Shown one piece after another: positions 52,042 through 61,725 of a stretch of 64,000 nt of DNA. The translations under genes and the position numbers were made by a program. Origin of the DNA: Sphingomonas sp. R647 (GTDB lineage Bacteria > Pseudomonadota > Alphaproteobacteria > Sphingomonadales > Sphingomonadaceae); contig NZ_JAIQXT010000008.1 of NCBI RefSeq assembly GCF_020177055.1, positions 82,303-146,302 of the forward strand, given 5' to 3'. Below the pieces are notes generated by a model. It did not search any database. It saw only the letters and a list, made by a program, of their open reading frames with translations, and had not been told where the DNA came from. Numbering within the stretch: the first letter of the stretch is position 1; each line of letters starts with the position of its first letter.

Positions 52042-52824
52042 TTACTCGCCGCCAAAGGTGTAGCTGAACGCGAGGCCGACCGAAGGCTGGCTGCGCGACC
52101 CGGCGGTGCGCACATAGGGCGAGCTTCCGGCGTCGCCGACGAGATGGTCGTAGCGGGCATAGGCGCTGATGCCGATGCGCTTGTTGAGCTGGCGCAGATA
52201 GCCGGCGGCGATGCCGACCCCCTCGACGCCGCCATCGGGGCGGAACTGGGTGAGACCCGATGCGGCGCTGTCCGCTGCGGTGATGCCGTACCAGGCGCGG
52301 TGATATTTTGCGTCGGCAAGCGTCACGCGCGGGCCGACCGAGAACAGCCAGTTGTCGCCGTCGCGGGCGATGTAGTCGGCGCTCAGTTCGCCGACCAGAC
52401 CATCATGGCCGCTGACCGCTTGTCGCGCTTCGGCCCGCACGCGCAGGTTCTTGGCGACATAGGTCTGGGCGAAGCCGCCGATTTCGAAGCTGAAGCCTAC
52501 TTCGTGCAGCGGAACGCCGATGTCGGCGGCCTTGCGCTTGCCCTTGAAGCCGAGCGCGGGGCCGAATTCGACGCCGCCGGCATTGACGACCGGGAAGCCG
52601 AAGCTCTCATCGGGCGCCTCGAAATCGAACAGGTCATCGCCGCGCGCGCGGGAGACTTCGAAGAACGGGCCGAACGAGAGGTCCTTGGCGCCGGGCGTCT
52701 TGGGCGACAGCTGCGGCCCGACATAGATGCGGGTGCGCAGCGGTTCGCGCTCCTTTTCCTGCTCCTGCGCGGCGGCGGGCAGGGCGATGGCGACAAGGGC
52801 GAGCGGCGTGAAGCGAAGCAACAT
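52042..52824 (-). CDS. MipA/OmpV-family outer membrane protein
   Basis: From ATG 52824 the 260-aa protein has a signal peptide cleaved near 'LPAAAQEQ'. A beta-barrel-like pattern of alternating residues ends 'SQPSVGLAFSYTFGGE', with an aromatic residue near the C-terminus as in outer membrane barrels. 'YVGPQLSPKTPGAKDLSFGP' and 'GVEFGPALGFKGKRKAADIG' are typical of MipA/OmpV proteins. The function is uncertain; family members are linked to MltA/PBP1B scaffolding or to stress resistance. Confidence 0.85.
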   Translation of the reverse strand: MLLRFTPLALVAIALPAAAQEQEKEREPLRTRIYVGPQLSPKTPGAKDLSFGPFFEVSRARGDDLFDFEAPDESFGFPVVNAGGVEFGPALGFKGKRKAADIGVPLHEVGFSFEIGGFAQTYVAKNLRVRAEARQAVSGHDGLVGELSADYIARDGDNWLFSVGPRVTLADAKYHRAWYGITAADSAASGLTQFRPDGGVEGVGIAAGYLRQLNKRIGISAYARYDHLVGDAGSSPYVRTAGSRSQPSVGLAFSYTFGGE

Positions 52825-52902
52825 ACGGCGCAACCTAGGGCATCGCTGGCCGAGCGCCAATCAGTCGCGCGCGAAAATCTCGTCGTGCGGGATGGTCGCG
52901 AT

Positions 52903-53952
52903 TCAGATCGGCGACCACTCCACCTCCTCCGCGCCGTCATCGTCGTCGCTGACGCGGGCGTGGTCGGGGCCGATGGCTTCGAGCAGCTTGTCCAGCGCCC
53001 AGTCGACGCCGATGCCTGCCGCGCCTGAGATCGCGATGACTTCGGCGCCGCTAGCTTCTTCGAGTTCGGCGGAGAGGGCGGCGATCAGTTCGTCGTCGAG
53101 CATGTCGATCTTGTTCAGAGCGACGATGATCTTCTTGTCGAGCAGGCCCGCGCCATAGGCGTCGAGTTCGTCGCGCACGATTCGGTAGCTGGTCGCCACA
53201 TCCTCGTCATTGGCGTCGACCAGATGCAACAGCACCTTGCACCGTTCGATATGGCCGAGGAACCGGTCGCCGATTCCGGCGCCTTCGGCCGCACCCTCGA
53301 TCAGGCCGGGGATGTCGGCGATCACGAACTCGTTGCTCTTGTGGCGAACCACGCCGAGCTGGGGCCGGGTCGTGGTGAAAGCGTAGGCGCCCACCTTCGC
53401 CTGGGCGTTGGTGACGGCGTTGATGAAGGTGGACTTGCCGGCGTTGGGCAGGCCCACGAGCCCTGCATCGGCGAGCAGCTTGAGCCGCAGCCACACGAAC
53501 ATTTCCTCGCCCGGCCAGCCGGTGCCGTGCTGACGCGGGGTGCGGTTGGTGCTGGTCTTGTAGCTGGCATTGCCGCGCCCGCCATCGCCGCCGCGCAGGA
53601 AGACGATGCGCTGGCCTTCCTCGGTCAGGTCGGCGAGCAGCGTGCGCTCCTCGTCATCGGCGAGGATCTGGGTGCCGATCGGCACCTTGATGACGAGATC
53701 GTCGCCGCCGGCGCCGGTCTTGTTGCTGCCCGATCCGCCATGGCCGCGCGGGGCGCGGAAATGCTGGGTGTAGCGAAAGTCGATCAGCGTGTTGAGGCCG
53801 GGCACGGCTTCAAAGATGATGTCGCCGCCCTTGCCGCCGTCGCCGCCATCGGGACCGCCATATTCGATATACTTTTCACGCCGGAAGCCGACGGCGCCGC
53901 CGCCGCCCCAGCCGGATTTGATGAAGATCTTTGCCTGGTCGAGAAAATGCAT
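52903..53952 (-). CDS. obgE: GTPase ObgE/CgtA
   Basis: This conserved GTPase is involved in 50S ribosome maturation and stress signalling. From ATG 53952 the product is 349 aa. The glycine-rich Obg fold occupies the first 159 residues ('YIEYGGPDGGDGGKGGDII'). The G domain has G1 'VGLPNAGKSTFINAV', G3 'IADIPGLIEGAAEGAGIG' and G4 'VALNKIDML'. It starts 2 bases after the tetR stop, so the two are likely co-transcribed, which is unusual for obgE. A longer start would overlap the regulator. Confidence 0.94.
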   Translation of the reverse strand: MHFLDQAKIFIKSGWGGGGAVGFRREKYIEYGGPDGGDGGKGGDIIFEAVPGLNTLIDFRYTQHFRAPRGHGGSGSNKTGAGGDDLVIKVPIGTQILADDEERTLLADLTEEGQRIVFLRGGDGGRGNASYKTSTNRTPRQHGTGWPGEEMFVWLRLKLLADAGLVGLPNAGKSTFINAVTNAQAKVGAYAFTTTRPQLGVVRHKSNEFVIADIPGLIEGAAEGAGIGDRFLGHIERCKVLLHLVDANDEDVATSYRIVRDELDAYGAGLLDKKIIVALNKIDMLDDELIAALSAELEEASGAEVIAISGAAGIGVDWALDKLLEAIGPDHARVSDDDDGAEEVEWSPI

Positions 53953-53954
53953 GA

Positions 53955-54587
53955 TTAAATGTCCTGTCCCCACATCTTCAGAAAGCGCGGGGAGCCGATA
54001 AGTTGACGCAACGCGATTTCGCGCGCGGCGCCACGGGGAAGGTCGAGCGAGCGCGCCAGCTGTTCGCCGAGCAGTGCGTCGCCCATCGCCATGAGGACGA
54101 GCGCCAGCGTATCCTCGCGCAGCGCGACGCCCGATTCCTCGCCCTCGACCGCAGCGATCTGATCGACGAGGCCGTGGATGACTTCGAGGATCGGGTCCAG
54201 CGCATCTTCATTGCCCGACAGGATCATCCAGCTGGCGAGTGCGCCGGCGCCGGATTTGTCGAAGGCGTCGAAGGCGAGATCGACGACCTGGCGGGGCTTG
54301 TCCTCGGTCGGGGCCTGGCCGTCGGCGCGCGCCTCCTGAATCAGGCGGACGATGCGGGCGCAGACCGTCTCGGCGAGGCTGCGGGCGAGGGCGCGCTGAA
54401 GTCCCGCCGCCGAACCGAAATGGTGGAGGAGGTTGGCATGCGTGCGCCCGATCCGCGCGGCGACGGCCTTGAGCGTAACCGCTTGCGGCCCCGCCTCGAT
54501 CAGGATCGCGCGCGCCGCTTCCAGCGCGGCGTCGCGTGATTCTTCGGGGCTGAGCCGACGGCGTTCGGAGATGGGTGTTATTGACAT
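53955..54587 (-). CDS. TetR-family transcriptional regulator
   Basis: The 210-aa protein from ATG 54587 has an N-terminal helix-turn-helix ('VTLKAVAARIGRTHANLLHH') and a helical ligand-binding domain. It is divergent from the PF10118-type gene, with only 49 bases between the starts. That gap includes an AT-rich stretch around 'GTGTAAGTAAGCGATAAA', so repression of that neighbour and of itself is likely by inference. The ligand is unknown. Confidence 0.88.
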   Translation of the reverse strand: MSITPISERRRLSPEESRDAALEAARAILIEAGPQAVTLKAVAARIGRTHANLLHHFGSAAGLQRALARSLAETVCARIVRLIQEARADGQAPTEDKPRQVVDLAFDAFDKSGAGALASWMILSGNEDALDPILEVIHGLVDQIAAVEGEESGVALREDTLALVLMAMGDALLGEQLARSLDLPRGAAREIALRQLIGSPRFLKMWGQDI

Positions 54588-54636
54588 TTGTGTAAGTAAG
54601 CGATAAATCTCTTCGCGACTGCCTTGGAGCAAAACC

Positions 54637-55497
54637 ATGTCGAACGCAAAGACTCCCGCTGACCTCACCATCACCCCACGCGACCGCCGGTTTGGGCGCG
54701 GACAGCGGCAGGACCGCCTGTGGCTGAATGGCGATGTCGCCGCGACCGCATTCTATAATGCACTGTCGGTGACGTTTCCGAAGGGCGAAGCCTATTTCAT
54801 CGAGAGCGTGAAGGCGTTCCGCGACGGCGTGGACGAGAAGCTGGCGCGCGAGATCAAGGCGTTCACCGTTCAGGAGGTCGTTCACAGCCGCGAGCATGTC
54901 GCGTTCAACAAGCGCGTGCTGGATCATGGCTATGACATCACCCGGCTGGAATCGCGCGTCGATCAGGTGCTGGCGATCGCGCGGTCGCGGCCCAAGATCG
55001 TCCAGCTCGCAGCGACGATGGCGCTGGAGCACTATACCGCGATCCTCGCTGCCGAACTGATCAAGAACCCGAAGCATCTGGAAGGGGCCGATCAGGCGAA
55101 TGGCGACCTGTGGCGCTGGCACGCGCTGGAGGAGATCGAGCACAAGGGCGTCGCGTATGACACCTATCTCCACGCGACGCGCGGCATGAGCCGGTGGAAG
55201 CGGTGGAAGATCAAGTCGCTGACGATGCTGCTGATCACCTTCACCTTCTGGAAGCACCGGATCGAGGGGACGCTGGACCTGATGGCGCAGGATGGCGTCA
55301 GCGGCTGGCGCGCCAAGGCGATGGTGGCGAAGTATCTGCTGGTTTCGCCGGGCATTGTCACGCGGATGATTCCGGCCTGGATCAGCTACTTCCTGCCCGG
55401 TTTCCACCCGTGGAATCACGACGATCGCGCGCTGATCCAGAAGGCGGAAAGCGACTATGAAGCGGCGATTCTCCCGCAGGGAACCGCCGCCGCCTGA
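54637..55497 (+). CDS. Metal-dependent hydrolase-like protein (PF10118 type)
   Basis: The 286-aa protein has Glu/His pairs spaced as in the PF10118 family: 'FPKGEAYFIESVKAFRDG', 'FTVQEVVHSREHVAFNKR', 'ATMALEHYTAILAAEL' and 'WHALEEIEHKGVAYDTY', suggesting a ferritin-like di-metal site. The C-terminal part includes two hydrophobic segments. The biochemical role is not established. It is divergent from a TetR gene that probably controls it and is followed by hairpins at 55511-55617. Confidence 0.85.
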   Translation: MSNAKTPADLTITPRDRRFGRGQRQDRLWLNGDVAATAFYNALSVTFPKGEAYFIESVKAFRDGVDEKLAREIKAFTVQEVVHSREHVAFNKRVLDHGYDITRLESRVDQVLAIARSRPKIVQLAATMALEHYTAILAAELIKNPKHLEGADQANGDLWRWHALEEIEHKGVAYDTYLHATRGMSRWKRWKIKSLTMLLITFTFWKHRIEGTLDLMAQDGVSGWRAKAMVAKYLLVSPGIVTRMIPAWISYFLPGFHPWNHDDRALIQKAESDYEAAILPQGTAAA

Positions 55498-55510
55498 GAT
55501 TTTGGTTTGG

Positions 55511-55530
55511 AATTGGCAGAAGAGCCAATT
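55511..55530 (+). terminator. Hairpin after the PF10118-type gene
   Basis: A perfect 7-bp stem AATTGGC-AGAAGA-GCCAATT lies 13 bases after the stop codon. It has no T-run but is placed as a 3' end structure, just ahead of the long palindrome. Confidence 0.45.
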
Positions 55531-55534
55531 CTAT

Positions 55535-55617
55535 GCGGCACCGGCCCGCTCCCCACCCAGCCACCCATAGAATACACTGGCGTTGGGTGGCCGGGTGGGG
55601 GAGCGGGCCGGTGCCGC
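55535..55617. repeat. Long dispersed palindrome, copy 1 (83 bp)
   Basis: Outer arms begin GCGGCACCGGCCCGCTCC and end with the complement GGAGCGGGCCGGTGCCGC. The stem continues through CCACCCA/TGGGTGG to a central segment 'TAGAATACACTG'. A near-identical sequence starts at 63926 and runs off the right edge. Two copies 8.4 kb apart in intergenic positions indicate a mobile or dispersed palindromic element. Confidence 0.85.
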
Positions 55618-55763
55618 CGAAATGTGCATTCGGCGCATTTCCAAACCGTCTCTGACCGCGGTTTGAATTACTGAACGGAAAATATCAGAAATTATCCGTT
55701 GCGGGGTTGAAACCTCTTTTCCCGCTCCCCAATTGCTGCGGTGCAATAAGGGGAAATACGACT

Positions 55764-56948
55764 ATGCGTGTCCTGGCAGGCTTTGTGGCACTGGCGGCTT
55801 TGAGTGCTTGTGGTGGCGGACAGCCGCCTGCTGCGCCGCCGCCGCCCGAAGTGATGGTCGCAACGCCGCTTCAGCGTGAAGTGGTCGACTGGGACGATTA
55901 CACCGGTCGCTTCGTCGCGCCGGAGGACGTCGAGCTGCGTGCGCGCGTCAACGGTGTCATCACCGCCGTGCATTTCCGCGACGGCCAGGATGTCCGCAAG
56001 GGGCAGGCGCTGTTCACCATCGACCCGCGCCCCTACCGCGCCCAGCTGATGCAGGCGCAGGCGCAGATTGCGCGGGCGCAGGCAGCGCTCAATAACGCCC
56101 GTCAGGTTACCGCACGCAGCCGAGCGCTGGCGAGCGCGCAGGCGGTCAGCGCCGAGGAGCTGGAGGCGAATGTCGCCGCCGAGCGCAGTGCCGCCGCCGA
56201 TCTGGCCGCCGGCCGCGCATCGGCGTCGCAGGCGATGCTCAACCTTGGCTTCACCACCGTCCGCGCCCCGTTCAGCGGACGCATTTCCGATCGCAAGGTC
56301 AGCATCGGCGATTTCGTGGCCGAAGGGCAGACGGTGCTGACGCGCGTCGTGTCGCTGAACCCTATCTGGTTCGAGTTCGAGGGCGCCGAAGCCTTTTACC
56401 TCAAGAATCTGCGTCAGGATCAACGCGGCGAGCGCGGGTCGTCGCGGACCACCGCCAATCCGGTGCAGATCCAGCTTGCCGACGAGAATGAGTATCGCTG
56501 GAACGGCCAGATGGCGTTCCTCGACAATGCGGTGGACCCCAATTCGGGCACGATCCGTGCGCATGCCGTGGTCGCCAATCCGACCGGATTCCTGACGCCG
56601 GGCATGTTCGGTCGCGCGCGCCTGCTCGGCTCGGGCAGCTATCGCGCGATGCTGGTGCCGGACGAAGCGATCGTCACCGACCAGACCCGCCGCCTCGTCT
56701 ATGTGCTGAGCAAGGACAACAAGGCGACCCCGCGCGTGGTCGAGGTCGGCGCGAGGGCGGAAGGGTTGCGCATCGTGCGCGACGGCCTTGCGCCGACCGA
56801 CCGGGTGATCCTGACCGGCATCGGCCGGCTTCAGCCCGGGGCGACGGTCACGCCCAAGGCGGGCAAGATCACGCCCGACGCGACCAAGCAGGCCGCACCC
56901 ACGCGTCCCATCGATCCGCCGGCTTCGGGCCAGGCGACCGTCCAGTAA
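55764..56948 (+). CDS. RND efflux periplasmic adaptor (membrane fusion lipoprotein)
   Basis: The 394-aa protein from ATG 55764 has AAGGGGA upstream and begins with a lipoprotein signal ending in 'ALSACGGG'. HlyD/AcrA features follow: barrel-sandwich hybrid with 'ARVNGVITAVHFRDGQDVRK', an alpha-hairpin rich in Ala/Gln, and 'TVRAPFSGRISDRKVSIGDF'. It bridges the inner-membrane pump and the outer-membrane channel and is the first gene of a three-gene efflux operon. No local regulator is encoded on this side. Confidence 0.93.
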   Translation: MRVLAGFVALAALSACGGGQPPAAPPPPEVMVATPLQREVVDWDDYTGRFVAPEDVELRARVNGVITAVHFRDGQDVRKGQALFTIDPRPYRAQLMQAQAQIARAQAALNNARQVTARSRALASAQAVSAEELEANVAAERSAAADLAAGRASASQAMLNLGFTTVRAPFSGRISDRKVSIGDFVAEGQTVLTRVVSLNPIWFEFEGAEAFYLKNLRQDQRGERGSSRTTANPVQIQLADENEYRWNGQMAFLDNAVDPNSGTIRAHAVVANPTGFLTPGMFGRARLLGSGSYRAMLVPDEAIVTDQTRRLVYVLSKDNKATPRVVEVGARAEGLRIVRDGLAPTDRVILTGIGRLQPGATVTPKAGKITPDATKQAAPTRPIDPPASGQATVQ

Positions 56949-56960
56949 GGGGCGCACGCC

Positions 56961-59900
56961 ATGAAATTCCCGCATTTCTTCATCGAGCGGCCGATCTTTG
57001 CGGCGGTGCTCTCGATCCTGATCGTGATCGTGGGTGCCATCGCGTACCCCTCGCTCCCGATCGCGCAATATCCCAATATCGCGCCGCCCACCGTAGTCGT
57101 GACCGCCACCTATCCCGGCGCGAACGCGGAGACGGTGGCGGAAACCGTCGCCGCGCCGATCGAACAGGCGATCAACGGCGTCGACAACATGTTGTACATG
57201 ACGTCGTCCTCGACCGGTAACGGCCAGACGCAGATCACCATCGCGTTCAAGCAGGGCACCAATGTCGATCAGGCGCAGGTGCTGGTCCAGAACAAGGTCG
57301 CGACCGCCGAGCCGCGCCTGCCCGAGGATGTCCGCCGCATCGGCGTGACGGTGAACAAGAGTTCTCCCGACTTCCTGATGGTCGCGTTCTTCACTTCGCC
57401 GGACGAGAGCCTGGATATCCAGTATATCTCCAACTACGTCACGCTGCAGGTTCAGGATCGCATCGCGCGCATCCCGGGCGTGGGTCAGGCGCAGGCGTTT
57501 GGCGGGCGCGACTATAACATGCGCGTGTGGATCGATCCCGGCCTTGCCGCCGCACGCGATATGACCGTGGACGAAGTGGTCAACGCGATCCGTGGGCAGA
57601 ACGTCCAGGTCGCCGCCGGCACGGTCGGCGCACCGCCCTATGGCAATGCCAGCCCCGCATTCGAGCTGGGCGTGCAGACCAAGGGCCGTCTGACCACCCC
57701 CGACGAGTTCGGCGCGATCGTCGTCAAGCGCGATACCACCGGCCGCCTGACCCATCTGCGCGAAGTCGCACGGGTCGAGCTGGGCGCGCAGGACTACAAT
57801 TTCAACGGCTATCTCAACGACAAGCGCGCGGTCGGCATGGGCATTTTCCAGCTGCCCGGCTCCAACGCGCTGGCGACCGCCGATGCGGTGAAGGCCGAGC
57901 TGGACAGCCTGGCCAAGGACTTCCCGCCGGGGATGACCTATTCGATCGACTATAATCCGACCGAATATATCGCCGAGTCGATCACTGCGGTCGAGCATAC
58001 GCTGATCGAAGCGCTGGTGCTGGTCGTGCTCGTCGTCCTGATCTTCCTGCAGAGCTGGCGGGCGGCGGTGATTCCGATCGTCGCGATCCCGATCTCGCTG
58101 GTCGGCGCGTTCGCGGTGCTGCTGGCATTCGGCTATTCGCTCAACACGCTGTCGCTGTTCGGTCTGGTCCTTGCCATCGGTATCGTCGTCGATGACGCGA
58201 TCGTGGTGGTCGAGAATGTCGAGCGCCTGATGGAAGAGGAGGGGCTGTCCCCGAAGGACGCCGCGCACAAGACGATGGACGAAGTGTCGGGCGCGATCAT
58301 TGCGATCAGCCTGGTGCTGGTCGGCGTGTTCGTGCCGACGATGTTCATTCCTGGCATTTCGGGTGCGTTCTACCAGCAGTTCGCGATCACCATCGCATCG
58401 GCCACGCTGATCTCCGCATTCGTGTCGCTGACGCTGTCACCGGCGCTGTGCGCGCTGGTGCTCAAGCATAAGGGGCATCATAGCGAGCCGGCACCGGGCT
58501 GGCGCGGGCTGCCGGCACGGGCCGGGGCGTCGTTCAACCGCGGCTTCAACCGGCTGTCGGAGAATTACGGCAAGCTGACCGCGAAGCTGGTGCGGATGCT
58601 GATGGTCGTCGGCGTTGTCTATGTCGCGCTGATCCTGGTGGCCGGGTGGCGGTTCACCGCGACCCCGTCGGGCTTCATCCCGCCGCAGGATCAGGGTTAT
58701 CTGATCGGCGCGGTGCAGCTGCCGCCGGGCTCGTCGCTCAACCGCACCGACGCAGTGGTGCAGGAGGCGATCGCCGCTGCCCGCAAGCAGCCGGGGATGC
58801 AATATGTCGTCGGCTTTGCCGGTCTGGACGGTGCGAGCTTCTCGACCGCGCCCAACACCGGCGTGCTGTTCTTCGGCCTCGCCCCGCATGCCGATCGCGA
58901 CAAGACTGCGGATGAGCTGCAGCAGGCGCTGTACGGCGCGCTCGCCCCGATCAAGGGTGGCGACATCCTCGTCATCGCGCCGCCCCCGGTTCCGGGCATC
59001 GGTACTGGCGGCGGGTTCAAGATGATGATCCAGGACCGTGAGGGGCTGGGTTATAACGCGCTGGCGCAGTCGGCATTCGGCATGATGATGGGCGCGAACC
59101 AGCAGGAAAGCGTCACGAACGCCTTCACCCTGTTCAACACCGGCACGCCGCGGCTGACCGCGGATGTCGATCGCGAGCGGGCGGAGCGGATGGGTGTGCC
59201 GGTGTCGAACGTCTTCTCGACGCTGGGTGCCTATCTCGGCTCGTCCTATGTCAACGACTTCAACTATCTGGGCCGCACCTTCCGCGTGACGGCACAGGCC
59301 GATGCGCCCTATCGCGACGATGCCACCGATATTCAGGGTCTCAAGACCCGCTCGGCGTCGGGCGAGATGGTGCCGATGAGTTCGGTGATGACGTTGAAGA
59401 ACGACAGCGGGCCGTACCGCGTGGTGCGCCACAACCTCTATCCGGCGGCGGAATTGCAGGGCGATTCCAAGCCCGGCTATTCGACCGGCCAGACGCTCGA
59501 TTCGATGGAGGCACTCGCGGCACAGACGCTGCCGCAGGGCATGAGTTTCGAATGGACCGAACTGGCGCTGGAGCAGAAATCGGCGGGCAATACCGGCGTG
59601 ATCGCCTTTGGCCTCGCGGTGGTGTTCGTCTTCCTGCTGCTCGCTGCGCTCTATGAGAGCCTGGTGCTGCCGCTGGCGGTGATCCTGATCGTGCCGATGT
59701 GTCTGCTTGCCGCGATCCTTGGGGTCAACGTGATGGGGATGGACAACAACATCCTGACGCAGATCGGTCTGGTGGTGCTGATCGGGCTGGCGGCGAAGAA
59801 CGCGATCCTGATCGTCGAATTCGCCCGGCAGAACGAGGATCAGGGCATGGACATGTTCGAAGCCGCCAAACATGCCGCGGCCCAGCGCATGCGGCCGATC

Positions 59901-60146
59901 GTGATGACGTCGATCGCCTTCATCCTCGGCGTGTTGCCGCTGGTGATCGCGAGCGGGGCGGCGGCCGAGCTGCGCCAGGCGCTGGGTGTCGCGGTGTTCT
60001 TTGGCATGATCGGTGTGACGATCTTCGGCCTGATCTTCACCCCGGCATTCTATGTCATCAGCCGCAAGTTCGGCATCTGGGCAAGCGCACAGCGCGCACG
60101 CCTGGGCCGCAAACCCCATGACCCCGTGACGGAGCCCGCAGCATGA
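56961..60146 (+). CDS. RND efflux pump, HAE1 family (AcrB/MexB type)
   Basis: The 1061-aa proton-driven drug exporter starts 'MKFPHFFIERPIFAAVLSIL'. It has twelve membrane segments and two large periplasmic loops. The proton-relay Asp pair is in TM4 ('GLVLAIGIVVDDAIVVVENV') and a conserved region appears in 'GLAAKNAILIVEFARQNEDQ'. The length and motifs match hydrophobe/amphiphile exporters rather than metal exporters. It follows the adaptor by 12 bases and overlaps the channel gene by ATGA. Substrates cannot be read from sequence. Confidence 0.95.
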   Translation: MKFPHFFIERPIFAAVLSILIVIVGAIAYPSLPIAQYPNIAPPTVVVTATYPGANAETVAETVAAPIEQAINGVDNMLYMTSSSTGNGQTQITIAFKQGTNVDQAQVLVQNKVATAEPRLPEDVRRIGVTVNKSSPDFLMVAFFTSPDESLDIQYISNYVTLQVQDRIARIPGVGQAQAFGGRDYNMRVWIDPGLAAARDMTVDEVVNAIRGQNVQVAAGTVGAPPYGNASPAFELGVQTKGRLTTPDEFGAIVVKRDTTGRLTHLREVARVELGAQDYNFNGYLNDKRAVGMGIFQLPGSNALATADAVKAELDSLAKDFPPGMTYSIDYNPTEYIAESITAVEHTLIEALVLVVLVVLIFLQSWRAAVIPIVAIPISLVGAFAVLLAFGYSLNTLSLFGLVLAIGIVVDDAIVVVENVERLMEEEGLSPKDAAHKTMDEVSGAIIAISLVLVGVFVPTMFIPGISGAFYQQFAITIASATLISAFVSLTLSPALCALVLKHKGHHSEPAPGWRGLPARAGASFNRGFNRLSENYGKLTAKLVRMLMVVGVVYVALILVAGWRFTATPSGFIPPQDQGYLIGAVQLPPGSSLNRTDAVVQEAIAAARKQPGMQYVVGFAGLDGASFSTAPNTGVLFFGLAPHADRDKTADELQQALYGALAPIKGGDILVIAPPPVPGIGTGGGFKMMIQDREGLGYNALAQSAFGMMMGANQQESVTNAFTLFNTGTPRLTADVDRERAERMGVPVSNVFSTLGAYLGSSYVNDFNYLGRTFRVTAQADAPYRDDATDIQGLKTRSASGEMVPMSSVMTLKNDSGPYRVVRHNLYPAAELQGDSKPGYSTGQTLDSMEALAAQTLPQGMSFEWTELALEQKSAGNTGVIAFGLAVVFVFLLLAALYESLVLPLAVILIVPMCLLAAILGVNVMGMDNNILTQIGLVVLIGLAAKNAILIVEFARQNEDQGMDMFEAAKHAAAQRMRPIVMTSIAFILGVLPLVIASGAAAELRQALGVAVFFGMIGVTIFGLIFTPAFYVISRKFGIWASAQRARLGRKPHDPVTEPAA

Positions 60147-61597
60147 AGCGCCTTTTCATCGTAAGCGCGAGCGCGGCGTTGCTGGCGGGCTGTTCGGTTG
60201 GCCCGACCTACCAGCGGCCTGAAACCCCTCCCGCAGCGGCGGCGGCGTTCGTCGATCCCGGCATGACCAAGGTGTCGCCGGGCGCGGTCGAGGGCGAATG
60301 GTGGCGGCTGTTCAAGGATCCGGCGCTCGACCGGCTGGTGGTTGAGGCGCTGACCTACAACACCGATATCCGTCAGGCGTCGGCGAACCTGAAGCGCGCG
60401 CGGGCGATCCTGTCGGAATCGCGTGGCGCGCGACTGCCGGGGACCAGCGTGAGCTCGGGCTATACCCGCTCGCGCACCGGCGCGGAGAGTGCGCAGGGCG
60501 CGCTGCCCGCTGGCGTGGACGGGGTCGAGGGCGACTTCTTCCGGGTCGGGCTGGACGCATCCTATGAGGTCGACCTGTTCGGGCGGGTGAGCCGCTCGGT
60601 CGAGGCGTCGCGCGCGGATGTCGATGCGGCGCAGGCGGCACTCGACGGTGCGCGCGTGGCGATCGCGGCGGAGACGGCGCGGACCTATGCCGCGGCGTGC
60701 GGCTTTGCCGCGCAGGCGGCGGTGGCGCGCGAGACGGTGCAGCTGCAGAGCCGCACGCTCGACCTGACCCAGCGGCTGGTCGACGCCGGGCGCGGCACCA
60801 TTCGCGATGTCGATCAGGCACGCGTGCTGGCCGAGAATGCCCGCGCGCAGGTGCCGGCGTTTGAGGCGGAGCGGCGCGCGGCGCTGTATGCGCTGGCGAC
60901 GTTGACCGGCAAGCCGCCGGCGGAGCTGGACGGGCAGGCCGATGCCTGCGCGACGCCGCCGGGCGTGTCGGCGCTGATCCCGGTCGGCGACGGCCAGGCT
61001 TTGCTCGCGCGTCGCCCCGATGTGCGTCAGGCCGAGCGGCAGCTGGCGGCGGATACTGCACGGGTCGGGGTGGCCACCGCCGCGCTCTATCCGTCGATCA
61101 CGCTGGGCGGATCGGTGTCGCTGGGCGCGCAGAATATCGAGGATCTGGGCAAGAGCTCGTCGTTCAACTTCTCGCTCGGGCCGCTGCTCAGCTGGAATTT
61201 CCCCAATCTGACTGCGGCGCGTTCGCGCGTGCGTCAGGCCGAGGCGGGGGCGGAGGGTTCGCTCGCGGCGTTCGACGGCACGGTGCTGACCGCTTTGCGC
61301 GAAGTCGAACAGGCGCTGGCGCGCTATTCGGGCGAGATCGAGCGCAACGTCGCGCTGCGCCGCGCCGATGCGTCGGCGACCAACGCCGCGCGGATCGCGA
61401 TCCTGCGCTTCGAAGCGGGGCGCGACAGCCTGCTCCAGCGGATCGACGCCGAGCGTGAGCGGGCAGGGGCGCGTGCGTCACTCGCCCAGTCGAATGCGGC
61501 GCTGGCGGAGGCGCAGGTTGCGCTGTTCAAGGCGCTGGGCGGCGGCTGGGAAACGGCGCCGGATACGGTGCGGCGCGAGGCTGCGGCTGTTAACTGA
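60143..61597 (+). CDS. RND efflux outer-membrane lipoprotein (NodT/OprM type)
   Basis: The 484-aa TolC-like channel has a lipobox in 'ASAALLAGCSVGPTYQRPE'. It has two OEP repeats with long helices, 'LARRPDVRQAERQLAADTAR' at the second repeat and 'AALYPSITLGGSVSLGAQN'. Coupled by ATGA to the pump gene, it completes the tripartite system. A GC hairpin (61614-61640) follows. Confidence 0.94.
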   Translation: MKRLFIVSASAALLAGCSVGPTYQRPETPPAAAAAFVDPGMTKVSPGAVEGEWWRLFKDPALDRLVVEALTYNTDIRQASANLKRARAILSESRGARLPGTSVSSGYTRSRTGAESAQGALPAGVDGVEGDFFRVGLDASYEVDLFGRVSRSVEASRADVDAAQAALDGARVAIAAETARTYAAACGFAAQAAVARETVQLQSRTLDLTQRLVDAGRGTIRDVDQARVLAENARAQVPAFEAERRAALYALATLTGKPPAELDGQADACATPPGVSALIPVGDGQALLARRPDVRQAERQLAADTARVGVATAALYPSITLGGSVSLGAQNIEDLGKSSSFNFSLGPLLSWNFPNLTAARSRVRQAEAGAEGSLAAFDGTVLTALREVEQALARYSGEIERNVALRRADASATNAARIAILRFEAGRDSLLQRIDAERERAGARASLAQSNAALAEAQVALFKALGGGWETAPDTVRREAAAVN

Positions 61598-61613
61598 GGT
61601 TCAGAGTTTCGGG

Positions 61614-61640
61614 CGGAGCCGTGTTGCGTAACTGGCTCCG
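61614..61640 (+). terminator. Hairpin after the efflux operon
   Basis: A 7-bp stem CGGAGCC / GGCTCCG (61614-61620 and 61634-61640) lies 16 bases after the outer-membrane channel stop. There is no T-run, so termination is possible but not certain. Confidence 0.4.
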
Positions 61641-61725
61641 TCCGATCATCCCGCGTGCCGAACCTGTCGACGGGCAGTGTCGTTGGCGATAGCCTCGCCA
61701 TCGGCAGTATCGCGGAGGCCGGCTC

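Noticed and set aside
55692..58268. 858-codon open frame on the - strand opposite the efflux adaptor and pump genes
   Set aside because: It is antisense to two clear RND genes and has Arg/His/Asp-rich composition with no domain. Such long shadows are expected in GC-rich DNA.
58437..60119. 560-codon open frame on the - strand opposite the RND pump
   Set aside because: It has the same shadow pattern: low-complexity composition, no start context and fully contained in the pump gene.
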